A DNA stretch of 64,000 nt from Lepus europaeus (Eukaryota > Chordata > Mammalia > Lagomorpha > Leporidae): contig NC_084843.1 of assembly GCF_033115175.1 (NCBI RefSeq), forward strand, positions 52,926,474 to 52,990,473, read 5' to 3'. The position numbers and the translations under genes are program-made. Below, one piece after another: positions 24,303 through 35,693 of the stretch. The notes beneath the pieces were generated by a model. That model saw only the letters and a program-made list of their open reading frames with translations, did no database searches and had not been told where the DNA came from. The first letter of the stretch is position 1; the number at the start of each line of letters is the position of its first letter.

Positions 24303-27300
24303 TCTTAGCACTTCTCAGCTTCTCAAAGAGTTCCATTTCCCCAAGAAGGCAAACACAAAACAAAATACATTGCTCTAAGGCCATTCCTCAACTGAGAAAC
24401 CTTAATTGTAATATTCCAGGCTAGTATTTATTCTTATTTTATAACAAAGTCAGGCTTTGATAAGGAGAAATATCTACCAAGGATCCTCACTTCTGGAGAA
24501 ACAGACTTAAGTTTAGTTTTCCCCTTTGCTTTCTAATTCCTTCTGGCCTATGCACCTTTCCCATCAATCCACTTTTACATATTCTCCCACCAGTCATGCT
24601 ACCCATCGGATCTCTTACACAAGGTAACACAGTGCTTGGCATACTGTATACACTCGATGAATGTCAGTCAGGTGTGGCCTCTTGATTTAAGGAAGTAAAA
24701 TAATCATGTTTGTATGACTTTTCTCACTGGAGAAATTTAATTCCTACGTAAGTCACTTTTCCCAAAGAAAAGCAGAGTCCTCCAGATGTGTCCTTACTTT
24801 CTACAAACCTAAGAGGGATATAGGGCTGATAGCAAAGTACAGGCTGATAGCAAAGTTCATTGTCCTATACACATAAGTGTGAAGAACTGTGGAGTTATCA
24901 GCCAATGCCTGCCCAAGTGACATTGTGAGGTAGTTTGTAAGGCTTGTGAAGGTTTATTTGTTGTACCCTGGGAGTCCTCCTTCGCCCTTTAGTGTTGTCT
25001 CCCTCTATCCCTTTCTTCCCTGGTAAAAGAGGACCTGAGAAAGGTGAGAGAGGAGAATTTGTTAGCCAAGAGAAGCCAATCAAATGCTGAGGTTTTCTCA
25101 AGTCGTCAAGCTGATCCCAACAGCCAATGTGGCTGTTGAAGCTGCCCCCTACCAAAGTATCCAGAATGCTAGGTATGCCAGAATTGAAATTTAATCCTTG
25201 GAGCATCTCAACTTCATTCCTGGAAATGGACTCCACTAGGTGGGTTTTCCCAGGTAGCTCCAGCCCAATATCTGGTTTCAAACTGGGTGAGCCTTGGCAT
25301 AACACTTCAAAAAGACCTAAGGCCTTAGATATGAATCTCTCTGCAAAGATCCTTGACCTAAGATCATCTAAAATGTGTGTATCTGGATTTTACAGTTCAG
25401 TCAATGGAGCCCCTCTCACTACTTGATTTTTTTTTTTTTTTCTGATTTTTACTCAATGTCTTTTCCTTCAACTGCATATTCCCTCAAGATAGCCATCCCA
25501 CTCTTACCTTGAATTAAGTCTGTCAGTTACTCTTATAAATAGACAGTAAAACTGACAGGATACAGAGTGATCAAGATAATTCTTCCCTTATGCAAAACCT
25601 TAACCTCAACTTTTAAATCTCAAAAAACAATTATTAAGCAACCTACCTACATGATAATTCTAATCATGAAGCAATTTTTACTGTTTTCTGGAAACTGTTT
25701 AAACCCCCATGATACAGTAACAGACCTAATTTATTAAGTTTTTTGTATTTTTTAACAATTGTAGTATTTAATCTTTGACATCCTTATTTCAATGCAATCA
25801 AGTAAATCTAACTTAAATAGCAGGGCCTTTTGGAAAACAGAGACTCACCTTTCGATGCAAAGAACAAACATTTGCATTACCTATTTATATTAAAATATGC
25901 AGAAATTTCCCAAGTACTCAGCCAAGTTATAAATTTTTATAACTTCTTTGAATTGTTAACATTTTTTAACACACTGCATTATTTCAGCTTTGTAAAGGGC
26001 TCAATAACAATCTCTCTGGTCAGGAAAAAAGGAAAGGACATTAGAATAAAGAATGCAGAATAAATAAAAACAAAACAGTACAGCCCGTACATCCACACAC
26101 ACAAAGGCAACTTTCATGGTGAGCTATAAGCAATTCTAATAACACAATGTCCTTCATGTTGATTTCAGCAGTGAAAAGAATTTCTCTAGTTATTGAAGAC
26201 TTTCCTGGCCAAGTTTCAGAAAAGAAATCTGATTCTATCCCAATTTGACTTCTGTGCAATGCAAGTCATGCACATTTTATATGCTGATATATAATGCTGC
26301 CATTCTTCTAAGGACTGTTAACAGCTGTAGAAACTATTATAACCAGCTTCAAAACATGTCTGTGTAGTCAGTGCTCTCCAGACACTTAGCAATCCCAAAG
26401 CTATTCCTGGACTCACTCGGATTGCAGTATGAACACAAAGTTTTGATTTATGTTGGTAATGAAACAACAAACTTCTGATCCTTCCTCTAAATGGCCATTC
26501 AGATTACATGAACAGCATGTGCTTCAGGGAAAGTGGAGGGCAGAATTTACAGATACAAAAAGGAAGCAAGAAAACAAATGGAGGGGCCACCCACAGTTAC
26601 CTTAAGGAAAACCCACAGTCCTGGGTAAAAAGTGCTGCATGGGGTATATTGGAGCCACAAAAGGCACTCGTGACTGGGGAGAAAGAATAGTAATAAAGGC
26701 TTTGGATGAGCAGGTGGTCCAGCAAAAGCATGCATCATAAGCACAGACAGGGTCAAAGCTGATGGTGGACGTTAACACCCCTAAGCTGCCACCCTGGCCA
26801 TGAGTGAAGATGTACAAAAGCCATGAGATTCTCATTTCAACTGAAAGTTACACTTCACTGAATCATGACAAAATCCCCTAAAACTGACAAACTCATGCAA
26901 GGGAATTTTTTAGTTGTAGCAATCCAACCACCCCCAAAAGCAAAATGTCCATAGGAGATCATAAGCTATGAAGTTCCCTTATTCCACATTTGCTAGCTAT
27001 AACTCAAATAAACAGCAGCGCTTCCCTAAAATGCTTTGTTTCAAGCTAACCATCATAAGATGTCACCCAATCCTGCATCTAAGAGGTTCATAAAGAATGG
27101 AAATATTGACATTTAACCAAAATCCAAATATGGACTCCTAATGATTAAAGATGTAGCATGAAGAAATCTCTGCAGACTATCATTTGCCTTCTTTTTTCCA
27201 ACTTAAAGACCAAGAAAGGGGTAAACCTATACCTTCTTCAGGCAAGCCATGTGCCTACTCTCCTCCCTGCCAGCCTGGATAAGGAAGAGTTGCTGCAGTG

Positions 27301-29323
27301 TTTGTTTCACCTCCAGGACATAGAGAACCCTCTCTATACCTATACCAGGAATGGACACCAGAAAGGGGAAAGGCCCAGCCTCTGCTCTGAAAAAAGCCTC
27401 AAATCTAGGAAGGCAAGAAAGCATAAGTAGTTTTTAAAAAGAAGTCGAAAATCTAGCAGATTCTACAGTGAGTATATGTAAGAATGAAGTAATCTGAGAT
27501 AGATGAAGTACTGGATAATTGTGGTCAAATTATTCATGCATTCTGAACCTAGGTTAAAGCGTAACTGAAATACTGGGATCTGAGAGGTACTAGAATAGCT
27601 GTGGTATCTACAAGATATTACATTCATTGCCTTTGTTCCAGTTAGCATGCATTAAGTTGCAAGTAATGAAATGTCCAACTATAGTCACTTAAAAATGATG
27701 CCATTCAGCTATCTCGTGTAACCAGAAATTTACAAGTAGGTAGTTCCAGTCTTGGTCTTATGACTCACAATATTTTTAATTTTCATTCTACCATTCTCTA
27801 ATGTGATATTTTCCCCATGACTGTTGCCTTGTATTGACAAAAGAGCTGCTGTAGCATCAGACAACACATTTACATTCATGGTGAAAAGAGGAAAGGGAAG
27901 GTCCCGGAAGGCATTCCTTCCTAACACATGTCCATTTTAACAAGAAAACGAAAATTTTCCCAGAAGCCTCTACTGATTGTCCAGAACATTATCATATGGC
28001 CATGATTATCAGCAAGGAAAGCTGAAAATGTGCATACTTGGGAATGAGAGTGCAATGACATGCTTAGATAATCATGATTTAGTCAACACAAAGCTGCCAG
28101 AAGTCAAGTGTGATCAGCAAGGAAGAAGTGAAGGGGGTGAAAGTGGCAACTGTGTAGTCATTTAATACTGTCTTCAACGTTCCCTGGTTTTTATTTTCTG
28201 TCTTGATAAAAAGCTTAAGTTTTGTTGTCGTTGTTGCTTTGTGTTTTATTTTTATTTATTTATTTTTTTTTTGCTGTTACTATGAAGCAAAATAGGACTT
28301 CCATTTTTCACACATCCGTCTGGTTTCCAATGATGGGAGGATATAGAACTAAACATCTTTTCCAGTAACACACAATAATTTATTAAATGAAACAGAAGGT
28401 GTGGTATTCAACCATAATTGAGGCAGACAGTTTTGGCTGCCCACCTTACGAACCCTGATCTGAGCACACTCTGCATGATGATATCATCAGTGAAGATACT
28501 CCTTTAAAGTTTCAGGGGCTGAGTGTCAATTAATTCAATCCAATCATAGGGATCCTATTTCCCCAATACATAACTGATTTATGAATAAGTATGCAACATA
28601 ATTCTAGCCAATGATTTCTGAGAATAAGTCTTCTAGGGACCCTCTAGCAAAATTTCTCCCTGATAAAAGATACAACTAGAATACCTATCCCTTTCTTTAT
28701 CACAACTAAAATAAGTGAGGATGTGAATGCCTGGAGCATTAGCAGCCATTCTGCAACCATGAAGGCATAAACATGAGAGCAGGACAACAAGCTGAGAATA
28801 GCAAAACAGAAACAGGCCTTGTTATCATTGTTAGACCACTGAATTAATCAAAGCTGAAACTGCCCTACCTCCAACTTCCTATTATGTGAGATAGTAAATC
28901 TCATCCTCATTGACATGGTACGATTCCTGCTAGCATATGTTCTACCTATGCTCTCTTTTTGTTGATAAGCTTATTACGCCAGCAGCGAAGTTATCTGTAG
29001 GACACTGGGTGTCAGGCCGGCTCACGATCATGCTCAGCCTTGACAGCACCACATGTCCTGAAGTCCACGGTCAGAAAACTCAGCCTCATTCATGGTAGCA
29101 GAAGGCTTCGAGGTTCTTCAGAGTCGCCATTTAAAGTTCTCTATTTCTCTTCAGCTACCCACAACCTGTCTGCCCTAAGGTGCCTCATTATCTGCACAAG
29201 GGGCCACCCACGCTGCTCCTGAGCTCACCGGCAAAGGGGCCTCAGAGCCTTAGAGAAAAGACCTATGGAAACAAGAAAATCATTTGACAGAAGAGAAAAA
29301 AATTTATCCTCTGAAAAACTGCA
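24303..29323. other. 5-kb CSINE-free intergenic block, possible distal enhancer interval
   Basis: No CSINE or L1 was recognised in 5 kb, which is unusual for this window. There is a CTCF-like core on the minus strand at 25,141-25,150. SOX-like cores occur near 27,829-27,845 and 28,815-28,855. A 135-codon reverse frame at 24,898-25,305 resembles nothing I know and I do not call it. The block lies about 33-38 kb downstream of the EGR2 start site. Confidence 0.35.
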
Positions 29324-29642
29324 GGGGCCGGTGCTGTGGTACAGAGGGTTAAGCTGCTGTCTGCAGTGCTGGCATCCCATGTGGACCCCGGTTCAAGTCC
29401 CAGCTGCTCTACTTCTGATCCAGTTCTCTACTAATGGACTGAGTAAGCAGCAGAAGATGGCCCAAGTATTGCACTCATGAGGAAGACCAGGAAGAAGCTC
29501 TTGGCTCCTAGCTTCAGATCAGCCTAGCTCCAGCTATTGCAGCCATTTGAGCAGTGAACCAGCAGATGGAAGATCTCTCTCTTTCTGACTCTCCTATCCC
29601 TCTCTGTAACTCTGCCTTTCAAATAAATAAATATTTTCAAAA
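29324..29642 (+). mobile_element. CSINE
   Basis: Forward C repeat ('ggggccggtgctgtggtaca'), core 'gaagatggcccaag' and tail 'caaataaataaat'. Confidence 0.92.
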
Positions 29643-32045
29643 GAAAAATTGCTATAATTTGAGGATTTATTCAAATAAATTAATATATCTGTGCATAAAA
29701 CACTTGCAAAGATGAAATCACAAATATATATTCTGATTCAGATCTCTTACAAACTGTTTATCATAACTTATTTCTTTATAGAAAAGGCTTAAAATGTGAT
29801 TAAATATCTAAAACATCTACTGATACTTTTTTTCCTCCAGAAAGAATGTCATGCGCAGCTGCATGCTTTTAAGAGAAAAAAAGTGTGCAGAAGAAAATCA
29901 TGCATTGTTCTAAACACCCAGGCCTCCGAGAGCACAAACATCACCCTGAGCTGTGGAAAGCCTGTGACTGATCGCCCTGACTTCTCTGAACCCTATTTCA
30001 GGTTCACTTTAAAAATGCCTGCCCCCTTGCTCCTTCTTGCATGACTCTGAAGAAATATTCTCTATCTTGACAGGGAAAAGTACTCCGCACATTCTTGTCC
30101 CTGGTTTTTCATGCACGTAGTGCCTTAGCACAAGTTCACAGTAGACTGAAGACCAGACTCCCAACTAAAGAGGGCAAGCCACTTACTTATATCTCCATAA
30201 CCTAGCCTTCCATGTACTTCTAAAATTATTCATTTCATATATTTACATTTTAAAGCTGATTTTTTTAGATCAAAAACTTCTGAAACCAAATGAGGTTGTC
30301 AAAGATACTTAGAATCCAGCAGACCAGGAAGGTACAGACAGGTCACCAAGAGAGCCATCGAGGTGCAGTCTGTTCAGTGCCACCTTCAGATCCAAATGGC
30401 TGAGGTCAGAATCAATGTAAATACAGCATGGAAAGTAGACCAGCTCCTAGGTATCAACATCCTAACAGCTGAGAGCTTTCTTCCAGACCAAATTTTCAAA
30501 GTTCAGACAATGTAGTTCAAGACGTTCTGGGGTTGGGGGAGTTCAGTGCCAAGCACCACAACTGTTTTTAAGCAAACATAACAGAACTTTTCCATCCACA
30601 AAGGGTTCTAGCTAGGTACTTAGGAAAGCATATGTTTACCACAAGGATGCTATTGTTTAAAACATCTGAAGAACTTCTTCTCTGTAATTTCCTTTTAGAC
30701 TTATACCAGTTCTTCAGAATATCCTTAATAGCATTTAATCTTCATCATGTAAAGATTTCTTTTCATTGGAAGAGTTCTGGGGTGGGAGGAGCTTAAGGGA
30801 GATGATGGGGAGACTGAAACAGTCAACAGTCTTTTGAAGGAACATACAGTGAATAAGGTTGGATACTAAATTAGGTTGGTGCTATTTTGCATTCATCTTA
30901 CCAAAAAGAACGTTTTTCCAAACATGAAAAGGAAAGTGGCTACTATTAAGAGGACAATGAAGTTTAAGATAGATTTTACACAAATAATTTCTCATTTAAA
31001 TATGAAAAATTATATCCATGCGCTCTCCCTGCGAATGAAAAAAAAATGTTTCCGATGTAATCAAAGATCCATAGTTAGGAAATCAAAGAGAAAAACTAAG
31101 GATAGATCAAAGCCCTTGGTTTCAAAAGAAGGGCACACCACAGGACAGGAAAAAGTGGAATCTAGAAAATGCACATATTTCTTGAGAAATCCTGGATTGA
31201 GGTGTTAAAAAAATGATTCCAGAATAATGCTAGAAATAATCAAGCTCATTCTTTTATAAATTTTTAAAAACAGAAGGCATAAAGCTGAGCACAATGGGGA
31301 AATCAAAACAATAACTTGGAATATAACCTGAGGTTCTTAGATCACATAAAAATTGAAGTGATAGTCACTAAAAAGAAATTCGGTTCAGAAGGGGACCAAT
31401 AGAATCCACAAAGTCATGGAAGATTCACCTTTAATCAGTAATTACACCAAGGAAATATTGTAGAATCCGCACATCTTCTTTCCAGCAAAGCAATTTATGA
31501 GGTATCTGGTGATGTCTCACAGACAAGATGGGAAAATGCAGTGAGGTGCTGGTAACAGTAGGATGTCGAACATTTGGGCGGTTGAATGGTCATAGCAAAT
31601 AAATGGGTGGATGTCACCTGTTATATATTGCAAGGTTCCTATTGAAACATCCATACTAATGACTTGGAGCAGAGGCACCAAAAGCATATTTATCTAATAT
31701 ACATGTTATAACACTAACAGGAAAATTGCAAATTTGCCCTTGAATTCAACTGCCACCCCAACTAATTATATATTTATGGACTATATAAACACATATACTA
31801 CATACATATATATTTTTAATTGTAGATAATGATGAAAGAAAGCTAATTTATAATGGCTCATATTAAAACAAATATTAAAATAAACAACAAATCTCATCTG
31901 ACCATAAGTTCATAATAAGCCACCAAGGAAGTATGTGTAACAAAAAAGGCCAATGGTTTAATCAGTATCAACAGAGAGTGTCATGTCATTGTCCCTTCCC
32001 CTGCCCCATCCTTCAATGTAAAGGCCTCAATGACTCTATTGAGAG
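29643..32045. other. Unassigned intergenic DNA
   Basis: 2.4 kb, AT-rich. No repeat recognised with confidence (perhaps an L2 scrap near 30,170-30,210) and no credible gene. Confidence 0.4.
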
Positions 32046-32049
32046 GATT

Positions 32050-32430
32050 ACTATCTAAGTCTGTTCTGTGTTGCTACAACAGAATACCATAGGTCGGGTA
32101 ATTTATGAAGAAATGAAATCCATTTCTCATAGTTCTGGAGGCTAGGAAGTATAATATCAAGGTGCTGGCATTTGATGAAGGTCTTCTTGCTACATTACCC
32201 TATGGCAAAGATGAAAGGGGGACAGAGAACTAGACTGAGAAGAGAAAGGAGTTGGATTCATCCCTTTATAAGGAACCCACTCCAGTGATAATAGCATTGA
32301 TCCATTAATGACTGCAGAGCCCTCAGGATCTAATCACCTTGTAAGAGTCCCAACTCTCAGTACCACTGCAATGTGGATTAAGTTTTCAACACATGCCCTT
32401 TGGGGGACACATTCAAAACATAGGTTTCAT
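32050..32430 (-). mobile_element. Solitary MaLR-type LTR (MLT1/MST-like)
   Basis: 'acagaataccataggtcggg' followed by 'tagttctggaggctaggaag', 'gatctaatcaccttgtaaga' and 'ccctttgggggacacattca' is the reverse of an ERVL-MaLR long terminal repeat. No internal or coding sequence accompanies it. Subfamily is not resolved. Confidence 0.7.
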
Positions 32431-33924
32431 GATTTATTCCTAGACTTGGGTTTCATGAAAAACCTCCACAAATTAACTCAGCTCCGAAAAGGGTAAGAAA
32501 GGACAGCAAAAGCTGAAAACAAGAGAATTGATTATCTGATATGCTTAGCCTGCAGAGGAAAAAATTTGGAAGTTGTAAGACAATTGGTTGTCTTCAAATA
32601 TTTAGAATAAGTTATGGGGAAGGGAAAAAACATGTCACATGTCAAAAGGAAGAGCACTGGATATGCCTTAGAGGAAGCCAGTTTCAGGCCAATCACAGTA
32701 CCCAGGCACATGTGGCCAACAGTGGGTGCTCCAGCACAAGAGCTAGATGGAAGTCAGATAACCATCAGGCAGGGCCCCTGGAAGACAATCCTCTGCAGCT
32801 GGAGTCAGAATAGGAGATATGATTGCCAAGAACCACTGGAGTTGGTTTTTGTTACCAAGTCTTGCGGTTAAGAGGTTTTTGAGACCGATTTTCATTCTCA
32901 TGGGGAAAATCTTTGGTCATTTTAAAAATGGCCTTATTTTCTTCTGAAAATTGTTACCCATTAATTCCCCTCCCACAAATAAGAATCCTTTCCTAACTTC
33001 CACACTGCCACTTCCACTAATCCCTATGCCTCTTTCTAAGATAGTGAGATAACTCTAAATTCGATCAGAGCAACAGCTTCGGGTAATGTTTTCCTCTATT
33101 TGTCTCCTTCCTGCAATTGTTTCTTTGTGGCTCCTTATATTCTGAATCTTCTTAATTAGCTTACTGGGTCTAAAATTGGCACTTTGCCCAGAGTGGGGTT
33201 TCCCCTGCACAGAGGTATGAAAAGGCACCTCACACTTGGTGGCACCGGGGAAGTCCCAGGGCCCCTGGAGAGCTGAACTGTTTATTTTAAATATTAAATA
33301 GAAAAGAAGCTTGACTAATGGGTGCGGAAAAGAGGGGAATTTTCAGTTGTGAAATAGTGACTAGATACTATTTTAACAATAAGAGATTATTTCGTTGACT
33401 CACTCATACACAACTTGCTTGACTGGCTGACGCTTGAATCAACTGTTCAATATTCTGGAAGCACCACTGAAACTGATTCAGGGGTACTGGAGTTACAACT
33501 AAATCATACATTATCACCTGAACCAAGCAGATAATGTGTTATTTGTTTTTCTAAAATACTGAGGAAATCTTATTGCATTATTGTGTAAATGTTTAACACA
33601 TACCAAAGGCCTTAGACAGAGGCTCATATAACTTTCACCCATTAATATCTCACTGAAAAATGCAAGGAGTTTTGGAATGTTTGTTGTTCATTTTCTAAAA
33701 ATCAAGATCCCTCAAGTCATCCACATCCTTTGAACTTTTTTTTTTAATAGTCCCTTTGACAGATCAAGGGAGAGGGAAAAGTTGGGAGAAAATCTATTTC
33801 TACTCAAAGCTATGGCTGCTACGAGTCCAAGTGAAAGGCAAACAGCTCATACAGGTCTACACATTCTGTTAGCCAGCTAGGACACAGATCCAGAGGCAGG
33901 CCACTGTGTTTAAAAACTCAAAAA
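32431..33924. other. SINE-free intergenic block, possible regulatory DNA
   Basis: 33,040-33,745 has SOX-like ('attgtttctttgtgg'), TAAT and AP-1-like ('tgactcac') words and no recognised repeat. No coding frame of note. Confidence 0.3.
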
Positions 33925-34230
33925 GGGGGACCGGCATTATGGCACAGTGGGTTAAGGCCCTTGCCTGAGGCGCTGGCATCCCATATGGGTGCCGGTTCTA
34001 GTCCCAGCTGCCCCTCTTCAGATCCAGCTCTCTGCCATGGCCTGGGATAGCAGTGGCAGATGGCCTAAGTCCTTGGGCCCCTGCACCCATGTGGGAAACC
34101 CGGAAGAAGCTCCTGGCTCCTAGCTTCGGATCGGCGCAGCTCCGGCCATTGCGGCCATTTGAACCAGCAGATAGAAGACCTCTCTCTCTCTGTCTTTCAA
34201 ATAAATAAAATAAATCTTAAATAAATAAAT
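33925..34230 (+). mobile_element. CSINE with diverged target-site duplication
   Basis: Forward C repeat with tail '(AAATA)n'. The flanks 'aaaaactcaaaaagg' (33,911-33,925) and 'aaaaactcgcaaagg' (34,231-34,245) differ at two positions. Confidence 0.92.
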
Positions 34231-34739
34231 AAAAACTCGCAAAGGAAAGTTGTGTGGGATGAAGTGAAAGAGGAAGAGGATAGATGATGTGAATTCTAAG
34301 TATCTGGATAGATACCAGGGCACTAAACTTGAAAATTCAGGTAAGCAGAAGGCAGTTAATCCTCTAAGAGCACATAACTTCCTTTCTGCTGTCCCCTCCC
34401 CACTGCTACATCAAACATGTCTACCTGGAACCTCTTTGGTTCTTCCTAGGCTATCGCAACAAGAAGGGATGGAGGGTTGTTCGAGGATGATTCACTGAGA
34501 TGGTAAGTAGTGAAAAATAATACCAGAAGGTGGGGTATCAAAGGATAGGAGGTACAAATTATTAATAAAGATTAAAATTACATTTACTATACTCTAAAAA
34601 GGGTACCCCAAAACTAGCTTATTCAAGCTACCAAGCCTATTCCTGCCCTACAGTCTCTGTCAGGATCCTGCTGCCCAGATCTTACCATGGCCAGCTCCTT
34701 CACCTTCAAGCTGAGTTCAAAGGCTACAATCACACAGAG

Positions 34740-35008
34740 GATTTCCCTGATGTTCCAGACTAAAGTAGCTACCCAGTTACTATCATGTCACTCTGCTAAT
34801 TTTATCCCAGAACTTAGCGCTTTTTGAAATTATCTTATTGCTTTGTTTCTTTGTACTCTGTGCTCCTCTACTTCTTAGAATGTAAATTCTATGCAAACAA
34901 GACTCTTTGCCTGTCTCGTCATCATTATATCCCTCACTCAGAGGTACCATGTACCTAATACATGGAACGAGCATGTAACAGATATTTTGTTCAAGGAATG
35001 AATAACTA
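34740..35008 (+). repeat. L2-like LINE relic
   Basis: 'gaatgtaaattctatgcaaa' and 'atatccctcactcagaggta' keep the order of the L2 3' end. Weak match. Confidence 0.4.
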
Positions 35009-35381
35009 AATCAAAGGTAGAAATGTCTCAGTTACTAGTAACTCAGAACTAATAGCTTTCCTTGTTTCCAATTGATTTTTCTAACATATTTTCTTGTGGG
35101 GAAAACTCCATTCCCTAACAATATCAGGTAAATGAAGCATGTAAACGTGAAAGCCTGTTGTCACTAACATGATCTAAGCAATTTAAAAAATAAAGCTTCT
35201 CTCTAAGCACAAGCTATTATTAGAGAAGACGATCAGATTATGAGCCACATTATAAAATAAAACTATTACTTACAGTTTCTGAACAACACATCGCTACTTC
35301 ATCTTCCTCCCAACACTTAGTGAACTATTATACACAGATAATCCCTTTGTTTCAAAAAGACTTTTTAAAAACTCTACCAAG

Positions 35382-35693
35382 AGGCTGGTGCTATGGCACA
35401 GCAGGTTGAAACCCCAGCCTGAAGTGCCAATTTGAGTCCTGGCTGCTCCACTTCTGATCCAGCTCCCTGCTATGGCCTGGGAAAGCAGCAGAAGATGGCC
35501 CAAGTGCTTGGGCCTCTGCACCCACGTAGGAGACTGGGGAGAAGCTCCTGGCTCCTGGTTCCTGGCTCCTGGCTTCAGATAGGCCCAGCTCTGGCCATTG
35601 TGGTCAATGGGGAGTGAACCAGCAGACTTCTGGAAGTCTTCTCTCTGGCTCTACCTCTCTGTAACTCTGTCTTTTAAAAAAAAAAGGGGGGGG
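35382..35693 (+). mobile_element. CSINE
   Basis: Forward C repeat. A repeated 'ctggctcctggttcctggct' shows a small internal duplication of the 'CTCCTGG' block. The tail is short poly-A followed by a G9 run. Confidence 0.9.

Noticed and set aside
29796-30044. 82-codon frame with a Lys/Arg-Cys-rich stretch
   Set aside because: Looked briefly like a secreted basic peptide, but it lacks a proper signal peptide and any known family pattern.
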